A stretch of DNA of 64,000 bases from Myrica gale (Eukaryota; Streptophyta; Magnoliopsida; Fagales; Myricaceae). The notes beneath the pieces are model-generated. The model was not told the DNA's origin and made no database searches. It saw only the letters and a list, made by a program, of their open reading frames with translations. The stretch's first letter is position 1; each line of letters starts with the position of its first letter. Positions 45,150 through 58,120 of the stretch are shown here, piece by piece. The stretch covers positions 22,940,921-23,004,920 of the forward strand of contig OZ005601.1 of the NCBI GenBank assembly GCA_963930655.1, given 5' to 3'. Both the position numbers and the translations under genes were made by a program.

Positions 45150-48100
45150 AGAAGAGTCGGCTTCTTTAACAAGGGGACAAGTCCAAGAGATTATGGCTCT
45201 ACTCAAAAAGGACACAAACACAACCACTCATTCCGCCAATCATACCCAAACTGTTACTCATTTTGCTCCTACATATACACCTGCCATGTCTGGTATTTAT
45301 TTTTGCTTATCAGCAAAATCACACACCACCACAGCAACTTCTTGGATCATCGACACAGGTGCTACAAACCACATGGTCTGCAACACCTCCCTTCTCTCAC
45401 ACATTACTTCCAAGGCCTCATACTCTGTTAAACTTCCCAATGGAGAATGTGTTCCAGTTTCTCATATTGGGGTGGTTCAACTAACTGACAATATCATTCT
45501 TCATAATGTTTTATGCGTTCCTTCTTTCAATTTCAACTTATTATCAGCACGAAAATTAACTGAACAAATCCATTGTTGTTTTATTTTCTTACCTACTGTT
45601 TGTTTCATTCAGGACCTTGCAACATGGGTGACGATTGGGAAGGGTAAAGTCACACATGGGCTCTACTATCTAGAGACTGAACAAGTGCTGAACACAGATC
45701 TGGACACCACCCTTGCTAGTCATACCTCACGACTTAACTCTGTCACGCCATCTGCCTCTGCAACAGCCCATACCAGCCCTCCTTTTGACCTTTGGCATTA
45801 TCGTTTAGGCCACCTATCTCCCTCTCGGTTTAACCTTATCAAAGACCCTCACATTTCACATACACCGCACTACTCTCAGCCCTGTCCTATTTGCCCTCTA
45901 GCAAAACAACACAAACTTCCTTTTCCCGACAGTACCCATATTTCCTCTTCTCTATTTGAGTTGGTTCATTTGGACTTATGGGGTCCCTGTGTCACGACAG
46001 CGTATAATGGCTCCAGATACTTTCTTACTATTGTGGAGGATCTATCTCGATGTACCTGGACGTATATGTTGAAGAACAAATCAGAAACACAGTCTTGTAT
46101 TAAAGCTTTCACGACTTTAGTTGAAAATCAATTTGCTGTCACAATTAAAACATTTCGTAGTGATAATGGATTTGAGTTCTCAATTCCTGACTTTTATACT
46201 CAAAAGGGTATTATCCATCAACGTACTTGTGTAGAGACACCCCAACAAAATGGGATCGTAGAGCGGAAGCATCAACACTTATTACAAGTGGCTCGAGCTC
46301 TTAAATTTCAATCTGGGTTGCCTCTAAAATACTGAAACGATTGCGTTATGACAGCAACCTACCTCATAAATCGCCTCCCTAGCCCTTTACTACACAACCG
46401 TTCTCCCTTTGAAGTTCTTTTTGGCCGCAAAACATCCTATCAGCATCTCAAAGTATTCGGATGTCTAGCATTTGCTGCCACTTTGTCTCATGGTCGAAAG
46501 AAGTTCGATCCTCGTAGCAAATCATGTGTCTTCATTGGTTATCCCTTTGGGGTCAAAGGGTACAAATTATTAGACTTGAATACTCATGCCATTTTTATTT
46601 CTAGAAACGTAACCTTCCATGAAACCATTTTTCCACTTCACTCCACAACAACTCCAACCGCACCAATTCCTTCTCCTCCTATTGTACTCCCTAAACCTTT
46701 ACCAGATTTTGTTTCCTACCCTCCACTTAGCTCTTCACCTCCAACCACTACACCTTCATCTCTCTTGCAACCTCCAAATTGTCCAACTAGACCACCACCC
46801 ACATCTCTCTCTCAACCTCCTTCTCCAGAACCGATAAGTTCTTCGGAACCAAGTGAACATCCAGCATCAGATGCTCCTCCAGTTCCACCTCTGCGCAGAT
46901 CCACCAGAACTAAGTCAGCACCTCAGTTCCTACGAGATTTTCACTGTAAGCAGGCTATGTGTGACAACCCTGCCCAACTTCACTTTGCTGCATCCAACAC
47001 TACGTCAGGTACTCCTTTTTGTCTCACTCATACTCTTTCTTATCAAAGACTCTCCCCTTCTTGTAGAACTTTTACTACTTCCATTTCCTCAAATTTTGAG
47101 CCATCCTTTTATCATCAAGCTGTGAAGGATCCTCTTTGGCGTACTGCCATGACTAATGAACTTTCAGCTCTTGAACAAAATGACACTTGGAGCTTAACTA
47201 CTACTCTGCCACCCGGTAAAACTCCAATCGGCTACAAATGGGTGTTTAAAATTAAACGTCATTCTGATGGCAGTATCGAGCGCTATAAAGGTCGCCTAGT
47301 TGCAAAGGGGTATACTCAGCAGGAAGGTATAGACTACCATGAAACCTTCTCTCCTGTTGCGAAGATGACCACCGTTCGATGCCTGCTTGCTGTTGCTTCT
47401 GTTAAAGGTTGGTTTCTCCAGCAATTCGACGTCCACAATGCTTTCTTACATGGTTCCTTAGATGAGGAGGTTTACATGACACCACCCCTTGGCTATGCTG
47501 CTGCACCGAACCAGGTCTGTTATCTCCACAAGAGTCTCTACGGGCTCAAGCAGGCCTCACGCCAATGGTACTCGAAGTTTTGATCTGCCCTTCTTTCTTA
47601 TGGTTTCACACAATCCAGAGCTGATCATAGTCTCTTCCTCTACACCCGTGCTGAAACTTTCATGGCTCTACTAGTTTACGTTGACGATATCATCATTGCG
47701 GGCTCTCACCTTGCTCCAATTGAATCTCTTCAACTGTTCTTGAACACTCATTTCAAGATAAAATCACTTGGCGATCTTCGATACTTTCTGGGCTTTGAAG
47801 TTGCACGTTCACAACGTGGTTTACATATTTGCCAACGCAAATATGCGCTGGACATATTAGCTGATTGTGGGCAGCTTGGTTCTCGTCCACTCTCCCTACC
47901 TATGGATCAAAACCTTCATCTCAGCCAACATACTGGAACACCTTTGCCCGATGATTCTGTTTTTCGATTGCTCTATTTGATTATCACTAGACCCGACATT
48001 TGTTACCTGTCCAAAATCTTAGCCAATTCATGCAACATCCCACTGACATGCATCTATTGGCAGCTCACAAAGTTGTTCGTTATGTCAAAAATGCTCCTGG

Positions 48101-48638
48101 TCAGGGACTTCTTTTTCCTCCTTCATCTTCACTCACTCTCCAAGCTTTCTGTGATTCCGACTGGGCATCTTGCCCCGACTCACGTCGCTCAGTAACAGGC
48201 TACTGTGTACTACTTGGCCACTCATTGATTTCTTGGCGATCAAAGAAACAGAGCATTGTCTCCCGCTCCTCTGCTGAAGCCAAGTATCATGCTATGGCGA
48301 GTACCAGTTGCGAGCTAACCTGGCTTCATTTTCTTTTACATGATTTGCAGGTTCCTCATCCACAAGCTGCTACCCTCTATTGTGACAACCAAGCCGCGCT
48401 CCACATCGCTGCTAATCCCATGTTTCACGAATGTATGAAGCATATAGAACTTGACTGTCACCTTCTTCGTGATAAGATTCAAGCTGGTCTGCTAGAGACG
48501 TTCAATGTTCACACCACATCTCAGTTGGCCGACATCTTCACTAAAGCGTTACCCTTGACTGTTCTGTTTTCTCACCTTTCCAAGCTCGACATAGAGGATA
48601 TCTATGCTCCTGCTTGCGGGGGGTATTACGGCATATAA
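45150..48638 (+). pseudogene. Copia protease, integrase, RT and RNase H, few disabling changes
   Basis: Protease (WIIDTGATNHMVC, near 45345), GAG-pre-integrase (WHYRLGHLSPSRF), integrase core (LVHLDLWGP, RSDNGFEF, ETPQQNGIVERKH), then a stop at 46333-46335 and onward to the RT ([45 protein letters not shown] near 47670). RT has a TGA at 47581-47583 and a short deletion plus frameshift near 47965-48010. RNase H (FCDSDWASCPDSRRSVTGY, SRSSAEAKYHAMA, ADIFTKALP) ends at 48638, overlapping the start of the 3' LTR by 15 bp. Only about five lesions are visible. Confidence 0.92.
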
Positions 48639-48932
48639 AATCAAAATATCATGCACAGTCCGCTAATGACTCACCTCCTAGTCCACTGATGACTCACCTC
48701 CTCCCTCTAGCTAGCTAATATTCTTTCCGTTATGAATATTGTTATTTGTACTCTTTTTTTGGTATTCTAGCGCTCGGGTTGTTTAGGCATTTAGATAGGA
48801 AGATTCCTTTTTACCTATTATATAATGTACAGTCTCTCATTCATTAAACAATACAATATACAGCAGATATTTCACAGACTCTTATCTCTCTCATTTTTCT
48901 GCTACGCAACTTTTCAATCACGACCTCTTACA
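48624..48932 (+). repeat. 3' LTR of the copia element
   Basis: 309 bp, TATTACGG to CTCTTACA, followed by the target duplication TATGA. Confidence 0.95.
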
Positions 48933-49002
48933 TATGATCTTGACTTGATGGGTCGGTTTTAATCAATCAACTGAAGAAATGAAAAGGAATATGTAAATCA
49001 GA

Positions 49003-49870
49003 GTGCGGGGGAACATGTTGCAGCTTATAAGACATGCACCACCACTTGAAGGTATGTTGAAATGGAGTTTTGATGTGGCAATACAATCACATAGATCAAT
49101 AGCAGCTGCAACCTCAACCTGTCACAATCAAGATGGCCAATTATTTGATTCCTATGCTCTCCCACAACCGAGAATATCGCCAATTGATCAAGGGGAGACA
49201 ACAGCGGCTTGGTTAGCTGTTAAAATGGCTAAGAGATATGGGATATCTCATTTCTTACTTGAGGGTGATTCCCTCCTGGTCATTGCGGTGCTCAAAGCCT
49301 TGGATTTAATGGTGGACTGGGGGATCCAAAACATCATCTGTGAGACTCGAAGGCTATGTTTGGTTTAGTTCTCAGAACAGTTTTTGTTTTTGTGTTTTTT
49401 TTGGAAGCAGTGTAGATTCTCTTGAGATTGGTGAAAAGTTAGTTAAAAGTTGTTGAAATTTGTAAAAAATTATTGGGATTGGTGAAAAAGTATTGAAATT
49501 GAAGAAAAAATTATTGGGATTGGTGAAAAATGTATTGTAATTGATGAAAAGGTGAGTGAGAAGTTTTTAAAATGTTTTTGAGAACTTAAACAAATATAGC
49601 CGAAGCCTCCTGAGTTCCTTCCAGTCGTGGGAAATTACACAAATCTATCGTAGTGCGAACTCAATACCACACGATTTAGCGAGGAGACTGGTTAAATATC
49701 CCTCTGGCTCGCATATTCTTCGGGCTCATGTTCTACGTATCGATCAAGAAATTAAGGACTCGACCCCTTTTGTAATAGACTCCTTGTAAGATCTTTTGTG
49801 GAGTTCGGAGTTACTCTGTATTTGTGTTGTAGTCTCTTACTTGTGCACCATCTGCTCACCAAAAAAAATC
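49003..49870 (+). pseudogene. LINE 3' end: RNase H-like (RVT_3) domain split by a MITE
   Basis: The frame (HAPPLEGMLKWSFDVAIQSH, then GETTAAWLAVKMAKRYGIS and FLLEGDSLLVIAVLKALDL) matches the RNase H-like domain at the C-terminus of plant LINE polyproteins. After residues IICETR it is interrupted by a 250-bp MITE; beyond it the frame resumes with SLLSSFQSWEITQIYRSANS, IPHDLARRLVKYPSGS and ends in TAA. A T-rich 3' segment then ends in CACC plus an A run (about 49857-49868), typical of a LINE 3' terminus. No reverse transcriptase lies upstream; the copia 3' flank is only 65 bp away. Confidence 0.75.
49352..49601. mobile_element. 250-bp MITE inside the LINE RNase H domain
   Basis: The ends GGCTATGTTTGGTTTAGTTC and (reverse complement) GGCTATATTTGTTTAAGTTC form an inverted repeat of about 24 bp. 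GAA is duplicated (49349-49351, 49602-49604). The interior repeats GGGATTGGTGAAAAA-TATTG units. Removing it rejoins the RNase H reading frame exactly. A 3-bp TSD suggests a PIF/Harbinger-type MITE. Confidence 0.85.
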
Positions 49871-50062
49871 TTAATTTTATTGATTGTAATTTTTTTTTAT
49901 TCAAACTATGACTAGGTACGTTTGAGTATCGTTACACCATCAAAGGTTTCGACTAAAATATAAGGAAGAGGAAGAATTAATATGTTGGAATGTTGAGAAA
50001 GGATGACTGATGAGCAAACGGCTGGTTAGGATCAACCTATTTGTGCACAATTTCTATATGAG

Positions 50063-50117
50063 ACCATTTAGCCGCAGTTTTTGTGACCGTCGCTATAAAT
50101 CTATTTTTTTTGTAGTG
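50063..50117. mobile_element. Solo terminus of a CACTA-type transposon
   Basis: The reverse complement starts CACTACAAAAAAAATAG and continues with GCGACGGTCACAAAAACTGC, like the CACTA ends and subterminal repeats of plant En/Spm elements. No opposite end is found in the window, so this is a remnant. Confidence 0.5.
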
Positions 50118-50829
50118 CCAGCAAAGGACTGGAACATTTATTTATTTTAGAATGAAGTTATATATGAGACCATTTCTGATTTTTTTTTAAACGAATCGAA
50201 ACTGAGTTGTTGTTGTCAGTGGCGGAAGGAAGGGTAGCGGCCCTGGGCGGCCGCTACCCCTCACCCCACAAAAAAAATCTGCATTAATTTTTTTTTAAAA
50301 AAATAAAAAATAAGTTGGCTTGGGCCCGATACCCTTGAGGCTCAAGCCCAGGCCAATTATATACATATTTTATAACATAAAGATTGGGCCCGATACTCTT
50401 GGCCCAGGCCCGTTTTATTTTTTTTAAACAGCAGAGGGTGAAACGACGTCGTTTCACCCTCTGCAAGAATTTAAAAAAATAAAAAAATTTAATTTTAAAA
50501 AAAAACACGGAAACGCGTTACGCGTCCCCCTCTCCCCTACCCACTGCAAAAATTAAAAAAAAAATATATAATAATATTATTATTATTAAAAGAGAGAGAG
50601 AGGGGACAGAAACGCGTGGTCCGCGTCCCCTCCCCCTCTCTTTTTTCCTTCTCTTTTCTGCAGCGGAACCTTACCGAGAGGCGAGAGCATTCTCTTTTTT
50701 TCTCACACCTCTCACTCAGCCACTGTCGCACTGACGCCGCACCAGCCGCCGCCGCAGGTGTGGACACTTAGCCATGATTTAATTATATTTACAAATTAAA
50801 TTATTGTTGTGATTTTTTTGATGAATTTT

Positions 50830-51030
50830 ATGAATTAGGGATTTGTGAATTAGTGATTTGATGAAATATTTTGAATTAGGGATTTGTGAATTAGTGATTT
50901 GATGAATTTTTTTGAATTAGAGATTTGATGAATTTTGTAAATTAGGGATATGTGAATTAGAGATTTTATGAATTTTGTGAATAGAGATGTGTGAATTTTG
51001 TGAATAGAGATGTGTGAATTAGGGATATGT
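50830..51030. repeat. Degenerate short tandem repeats in the hAT element
   Basis: About seven irregular units built from GAATTAGGGATTTGTGAATT and GATTTGATGAATTTTGTGAA. Subterminal repeats like these often act as transposase-binding arrays in hAT elements; that role is inferred. Confidence 0.7.
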
Positions 51031-51044
51031 GTCATGGAGTTTGC

Positions 51045-51541
<497 letters not shown>

Positions 51542-52042
51542 TTATGAGATATAAAAGCAAACCGTAACTTGACTTGAATCTGTTAAAATAAGCAGGATAG
51601 AGACAATACAACGATAGGAGAGATTAAGGTATTAAACAGAGCAAGACAAGTGAAGACCTGTATAAACAGAATTGTTGATTGGGGGCTTAGACTTAGTGAC
51701 TTCTTAGCCATTGCTATTACGAAATTGAAACTGAAAATTGAAATCTAGCATGTTGATGTAATGGTCCTCACATGGCCTTTTCCTCCCTTTTCACCTAGAC
51801 AAACCAAAGAAATTTGCTGTATGATGACTTGATTTTACTGATATGATATCTCCAATGAAAGCTTGATTTTTTAGAACTTCAGCAATTGCTTGTTTCCATA
51901 TTGGCTGCCATTTTTGGAGAAACCTACCAAGTTGATGTACCATGTTGATGTACTGTTTTGCTTTTGTGGAATTGGCTGCCATCTTTGGTCTCTGAAATAT
52001 AATGTATTAATACATTCACTTTGTTTTTATTTTATTTAGATA

Positions 52043-54524
52043 ATGGATAAGTTTGTCACAAGAACGCCACGCAACGTGGTGTCGTCTAATACTCCTAACG
52101 TGACTACTAGTTTCGAAACGAATATTAATTCAAAGAGACCTCGCATTACGTTTAGTCCGGATGATATTGTTGCTGACCCAGGATTACGTAAACTCATTGA
52201 AGAATATGATGTTGGGATTAGAGATCAGGTCCGTAGGGAATTTTTGATTAAAGGCCCTTTTCAACCGTTAGGCCATGATTTTCCCAAGAAGCAATACGAA
52301 CAAGAAATGAGGGGTTTTAGGGAGGTATGGTTCAAAGATTTCGATTGGTTGGAAAATAGTGTATCAAAGGATGAGATATATTGTTTGTGGTGTTATCTGC
52401 TTAGGCGACGTAGAGGAGGGCAGGCCGGGGGAGATAAGTTTACATCCGTTGGATTTAGTAACTGAAAAAAGGCATATGAGGTATTCGGTCAACATGTTGG
52501 TGTACATGATAGTGCTCACAATGAAGCTAGAAGACTATGTGAAGCACTCGTAAATCAGTGACAAAGTGTTTCGCATATGTTATCAGCACATAGGCGCGAG
52601 GAAGAGAATGCTTATTGCATTCGTTTAACAGCGGTTCTAGATGTCATTTGTTTTCTTTTGGGGCAAGGATTAGCTTTTCGTGGTCATGACGAGTCCAGGA
52701 GTTCAAGAAAGAAAGACAATTTTCTTGAGCTTTTGAACGTGTTTTGCGAACGTGAAGAAAAGGTTGCTAAGACACTTAACACTAATGCTCATGGAAACAA
52801 CGAAATGACTTCTCCAAAAGTGCAGAAGGAAATGGTGAGTGCTTGTGCAGATAAGACCACACTTGCTATCCTTGAAGAAATTGGAGATGCTTGTTATTCT
52901 ATTATGGTTGATTAATCTCGAGACAATTCAGTAAAGGAGCAAATGATAGTGGTGTTGAGATTTGTAAACAAGCGAGGACAGGTGATTGAAAGGTTTGTTG
53001 GCGTGGAACATGTTTCTAATACTTGCTCTGAAACTTTGAAAAAAACTATAGACAAGTTGTTTGCAAGACATGTGTTGTCAATATCCAGATTGAGAGGTCA
53101 TGGGTATGATGGGGCATCAAACATGCGAGACGAGTTCAATGGCTCGAAGTCGCTCATTTTGAAGGATAATCCTTCTGCTATCTACATACATTGTTTTGCT
53201 CACCAACTTCAATTGGCTATTGTGACTATTGCACGAGATAACTTGCAAGTTGGTGCTTTTTTTACTCATATTTCCCTGATTGTGAATATGGTTGGAGCTT
53301 CATGTAAAAGAAAAGATGCTCTTCGGGAAAGCTTTCATGAGAAAATAGTGGAACGGTTGGAAAATGGAGAGATTTCAAGTGGAAGGGGTAAAAATCAAGA
53401 AACCAGTCTTGCACGATCAGGTGATTACTATATTTCATTACAATACTAATAGACTTATTATTTTTTTCTTTGTTTATAAGTTTATAATTCTTATAATATT
53501 GCAGGTGACACTCGTTGGGGTTCGTACCACCTTACAATAATCCGTCTCTTTACTATGTGGTCATCAGTATTGGAAGTGATTGAACACATAAAAAATAATG
53601 GTACTCACCATGAAAATAGGTCCAATGCTATGAGTTTGATGGATAAGATGCTAAGTTATGAGTTTGTATTCACTATGCCTTTATTGAAGAATATAATGGG
53701 AATTACAAACGAACTGTCACAGGCCTTACAACGAAAGTATCAAGACATAGTTAATGCTATGAGTTTGGTTGAAGTTGTGAATGAACAGTTGCAAGAATTT
53801 AGAGAAAGAGAATGAGATATATTTTTTTGAAGAAGTCAATACTTTTTGTGTGGATAATTCTGTTAGTGTGCCCAACATGGAAGACATCGTACTAACTCGT
53901 AGTCGTAAAAGGCATGAAGGGCAAACTATTACTTATTTCCATTTTTTTCGTGTGAAAGTATTTTGCCAGGTTATTGATTTGATCAGTCACGAGTTGGATA
54001 ATCGCTTCACAGAAGCAGGTACGTAGTTACTTCTTTGCTTAGCATGTCTTGATTCAAAAAACTCGTTCTCAGCGTTTGATCATTCTAAGTTACTACGTCT
54101 TGCTGAGCTTTATCCAGAAGATTTCAGAGGAGATGACAAGTTGATACTTAAAAATCAGCTTAATACTTATATTAGAGATGTTAGAAGAAATGTTGCATTT
54201 TCTGGACTTCAAGATATTGGAAGTCTTACTATGAAGATGGTTGAGACCAAAAAGAATAATTTATTTCCATTAGTTTATCGACTTGTTGAGTTGGCATTGA
54301 TCTTACCAGTTGCGACTGCAACCGTTGAAAGAACGTTTTCTGCCATGAACATTATCAAGAGTGATTTGCGTAATAGCATGGTAGATGAATGAATGAATGA
54401 TTGCATGGTAGTGTACATCAAGCATGATGTTTTTATGGATATTGAGAACGAAGTCGTTTTGCAACATTTTCAAAAGATGCAAAATCGTAGGATGCAATTG
54501 TCACCTCTTAGTCGCAGTACATAA
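52043..54524 (+). pseudogene. hAT transposase (TTF-type zinc finger / ZMYM1-like), inactivated
   Basis: The frame starts at ATG 52043 (MDKFVTRTPRNVVSSNTPN). It shows TTF-type features (DPGLRKLIEEYDVGIRDQVR, REVWFKDFDWLE..CLWC), a DUF4371-like region (FLLGQGLAFRGHDE, DACYSIMVD), RNase H-fold landmarks (RLRGHGYDGASNM, IYIHCFAHQLQLAI), GDTRWGS reconstructed across a short GT-AG intron (53421-53504), and the C-terminal hAT dimerisation block (LILPVATATVERTFSAMNII). Lesions: TGA at 52463 and 52559, TAA at 52913, a frameshift near 53810, TAG near 54024 and TGA near 54390. The element once could have encoded a full transposase of about 770 residues. Confidence 0.9.
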
Positions 54525-54686
54525 CACGCTACATGTATTGTAATATTTTTAATGCTTTTAGTCTTTAATTTTTGATATTGTAATTGTAAGACAACTTTTA
54601 GCATTATAAAGAAAAAAAATTTGTCATTTCGTCTTTAGAATTCGACCCCCCTGAATTTTGGTCCTGGATCCGCCACTGGTTGTTGT

Positions 54687-56197
54687 CTAACAATTTCTAT
54701 CACTCATAACGAATGCACGAGTTCACCGACAGATGGAAGTGTTCTGATTTTTTTCTCGAGACCGACCATTCTATACGCTTTGTTTTAAAGATATTTGGTG
54801 GAAAATAACATTTGACCTTCAAATTATCAAAATAATTTTAAACAAAATCTCAAATACCACGCTCTGACATATTGAGTAAATCGTTTGTCGCATTCTTTAG
54901 CTAATTGGATAAATGAATTTTCTACAAAATTAAGCTTTTTTGCCACTTGTTAGTGTCTTATTGCGAGTAATATAGATTGAGCCAGTGGCATCATTTATTT
55001 CTATCAATATTAACGGAGGACCGAAATAAATCTGAGGGACTAAACTGAGAAAAGTTCATAGTAATAAAGTTACTCAATAAAAAAAAAAGACGGACTAAAT
55101 TACTTCTCCCGTCGCCCTCCTCCTTCCCCCTCTCTCCTCTTTCTTTCCCCTCTTTCTCCTTTCTTCTCTTTTTTGGTCAGAATCTTGGCGGTTATATCTC
55201 GGGGCGTTCGTTCGTCTTTGGTGGACACAGCCTTGCTCGACGCCGCCGTCTCCTCCACGCAAGCTCAACCGCTCCAGTCCGACGTCTTTTGGTCGGCGCG
55301 TGTAGTCTCACGCGCTCGCCGCGGTGCTTTCTTCCTGGACTGTTTCTAGCGGTCTTGATGGTCACGCGCCTCCAGTGCTTTCTTCCTGACCACGCGCCGG
55401 CGGTTGCTCTACGCCTCGCAACGCGCCGCCGTCATTTTTGCCTCTCCGCTCTTCTAGTGGCTCTCTGATTTTGTTGCTGTTTGGTGTTGGTGGTGTTATT
55501 TTTGTTGTTCTGTTTTGTGTTGTGGTTTAGGTTTTTCTGGTTGTGATGTTGTTCTTTTGTTGTTTTGTTCCGGCTCTGCGGTGGACTTTTTCAATCCCTT
55601 GTGGATCTTTGTTGGCCCTGTGTCGGAGCTTGCTGCCCAGGTTGTGGTGCTATAATTACTGGCTTGTTTAGGTATTGGTAACTTGTTTACTAAGTTCGGT
55701 CACCGCTCTCACTGCCTAGCATGAAGCATATAGTGGTTTTCTCCGATCCTTTTTGTATCCTTCTGGTTCTTATCGACTTGGTATATATGCTTCGGTTTCT
55801 TTATGAAACTTGACTTAGAAAAAACATTCTCCCATTTGGTCGGTGGATTGTTTATGACAAAATAATTTTCCAGCTTTAACAGATTCTTCTGTATTGATCT
55901 CGGGCTTGGCTGCAAAAATGAGTCACCCAATTAGTAGAAGAAACAAACAATCAGGATAAATTTTAGCTTCGGGTGCATATTCGATCCGTCTGAGCATAGA
56001 GATGCTTGGTTAGAGCAAAACTAGATAATAGAATTGTTCCCAACTTCGAAAGTAGATCTCCAAGTCACCAAACAACTGAACATGTAGAGTAGAAAATAGA
56101 AAGGAACAACTAGAAAAATATACCAATATTTGACACAGATGTAAGCAAAGAACAAGGAGCCTGGAGCTGACCCAAGTGCTCTCAGAGTTGAGATAGT
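54687..56197. other. No gene assigned; GC-rich tract within
   Basis: The sequence from about 55085 to 55450 is pyrimidine-rich then CG-rich (CTCGACGCCGCCGTCTCC), followed by T/G-rich sequence to 55660, unlike its AT-rich surroundings. It may be a 5' region of a retroelement or an unmethylated promoter relic. No supportable ORF or host gene motif is seen. Confidence 0.35.
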
Positions 56198-57062
56198 CTA
56201 TAGGTGGGCCAGCAGGCGTGGCCTACGCATGGCTGATAACGGCTGCGCTTTAAGCATTGTAAGCCCTCCCCCTTCACTCATGTCCAACATCTCCTTCCGA
56301 GTTCTCCACTCGAAGCACGAAATCAATGAACTCAAGGCCAGCCCAACTATCCGCATCCCCATCGCCTGCCCAGGACAACCTCTTCTCCCTGCTCCTAACA
56401 ACAACAACATGACGCTATAATTCCTCTCCCCTTCTTGACCCTAGAACCTCTCTGGCTTAAATTTTCAGGGTTCTGCCCATATCTTTAGGTCATTATGTAT
56501 GCCCCACGTGTTCACCAAAAGCATTGTGACCTGCGGGACATGGAAGCCACCCACAGTACCAGTGGTGGAACCAGGATCTAATTTGAAGGGGGGCGAACTC
56601 CTAAGGCGAAATGACAAATTTTTTTTCCTACGTAATGCAAAAAGGGAATGTTTCTAACTGCAAAAACCACAACCAACCAAATGCATAAGGGAATGTTTCT
56701 AAATCCTTGCATTGAAAACGTTTGTCCATACAAACTGCATACAATCAGGAAACAAGCTACAACACAAACTCGAAATGGTATTCACCAAACTACAGCGTTT
56801 TTACTTACTATATTCTCATGCACAGAAGTGACAATCATTATCCTCATAATAAGACTACTCACCGGACCCCGAGTCCCAGATGTTGGTCTTTTATCTCTAG
56901 AATCTTCAAGCTGTGATCTCTGAGATTGACCGAATAATCTTTGGATAAACTTCTATATATGATTATAAATGTTGCATGATGTCAAATCAAAACAATTAGT
57001 CGCAAGAGGGTTTGGCTGAGATCTAAAGACTAAAACAACAACAAAATTTTAAAATAAGTTAT

Positions 57063-57237
57063 TTGTGATCACACAAAACACAGAAAAGCTTTAGGACACC
57101 TGATGAAAGAACTCATTCATAATTGTTCTAAGCTGTAAGGTATCACTTATAATTTTGTGATCACACAAAACACAGAAAAGCTTCAGGACACCTGATGAAA
57201 GAACTCATTCATAATTGTTATTCACTTATAATTTTGT
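57063..57237. repeat. Tandem duplication, 92-bp period, inside the hAT element
   Basis: TGTGATCACACAAAACACAG and the following AAGCTTYAGGACACCTGATG recur 92 bp apart; the second copy lacks a short internal segment (TCTAAGCTGTAAGG). Nearly identical, so recent. Confidence 0.85.
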
Positions 57238-58120
57238 GCAAATTCAAATGAAAAAGAGCTACAGAAGAAGTCTCCATTATAAACTTCAAGACCCTGATCT
57301 AAATTTTTACTGGAGGTGATGAATGACGAGATTACATAGAATCTTGCAATACCACCCAACATCACCTTATAATCACATAAAGCAAGTCAAAACGGCTTCT
57401 CATGAACTTGCTTCAGTAAAATAGGGAAGACAGTAAAGGCCTTATAGCAAGTAAGAGCAAACATCGAAAATGCTTATACAAGGATTTGGCAAGAAAGAAA
57501 AAAGACTCCATTTTCTTTTGGTAAATTGGAAACCATAAAAGATTTGAAGCAGAAACCAACAGGAACAAAAAAGAAAAAGACTATCATTTTCCATCTTATA
57601 TGTTTGCTGCCCATAAAAGATCCACCAAATATTTGTCAGTATAGAAAATGAACGAGATCGGAAGAAGGTAAGAAAAACTAATATGACTCAAAAAGTAGAA
57701 TAGCCACTTAAGCATACCTAAGCCGATGCCTGTTGCAGGCTGTAAAGAAGGCAACAAAACCATTGAGTATACACTTGTATCATAAAAAGATGACAAAGTA
57801 CAGCACTCGGGGGATCCTATTTTCTCAATAACATATTCTTGTTCAAATATAAATGAACAAAAAACAGAAGAATTAGTAACACCACTTATAGAGCGCTATA
57901 CGACTATTTGCCCAAATTCAGCTGTCTAATTTTGGGAACCAAAATTAGACAGCTGATGCAGATTCTTTTTTTCTTTTTGCACAAGAAGCCCTTTCAACTA
58001 AAAATAAAATTTCGCAAATGAAGTAGTACAACACGAAAGCTCAAGCAACAAAGAGAAAAGGGGCTAAACGGAGGAGATAACTGAGCTAAAAGAAAGCAAG
58101 ATTGATCCAAAGAATCTTAC

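Larger units (their letters stand above)
43775..48932 (+). mobile_element. Ty1/copia LTR retrotransposon, near-complete but inactivated
   Basis: 5158 bp, flanked by the perfect 5-bp duplication TATGA (43770-43774, 48933-48937). The LTRs are 308 and 309 bp, starting TATTACGG (TA instead of TG in both copies) and ending CTCTTACA. A primer site TAGTATCAGAGC (44083-44094) directly follows the 5' LTR and a G-rich polypurine tract (GCGGGGGG) directly precedes the 3' LTR. Domain order gag, protease, integrase, RT, RNase H identifies copia. It is inserted about 124 bp upstream of the start codon of the minus-strand P450 pseudogene. Confidence 0.95.

Noticed and set aside
46619..47125. Plus-strand Leu/His-rich frames within the copia integrase-RT linker
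   Set aside because: Out-of-frame shadows of the Pro/Ser-rich linker of the pol frame.
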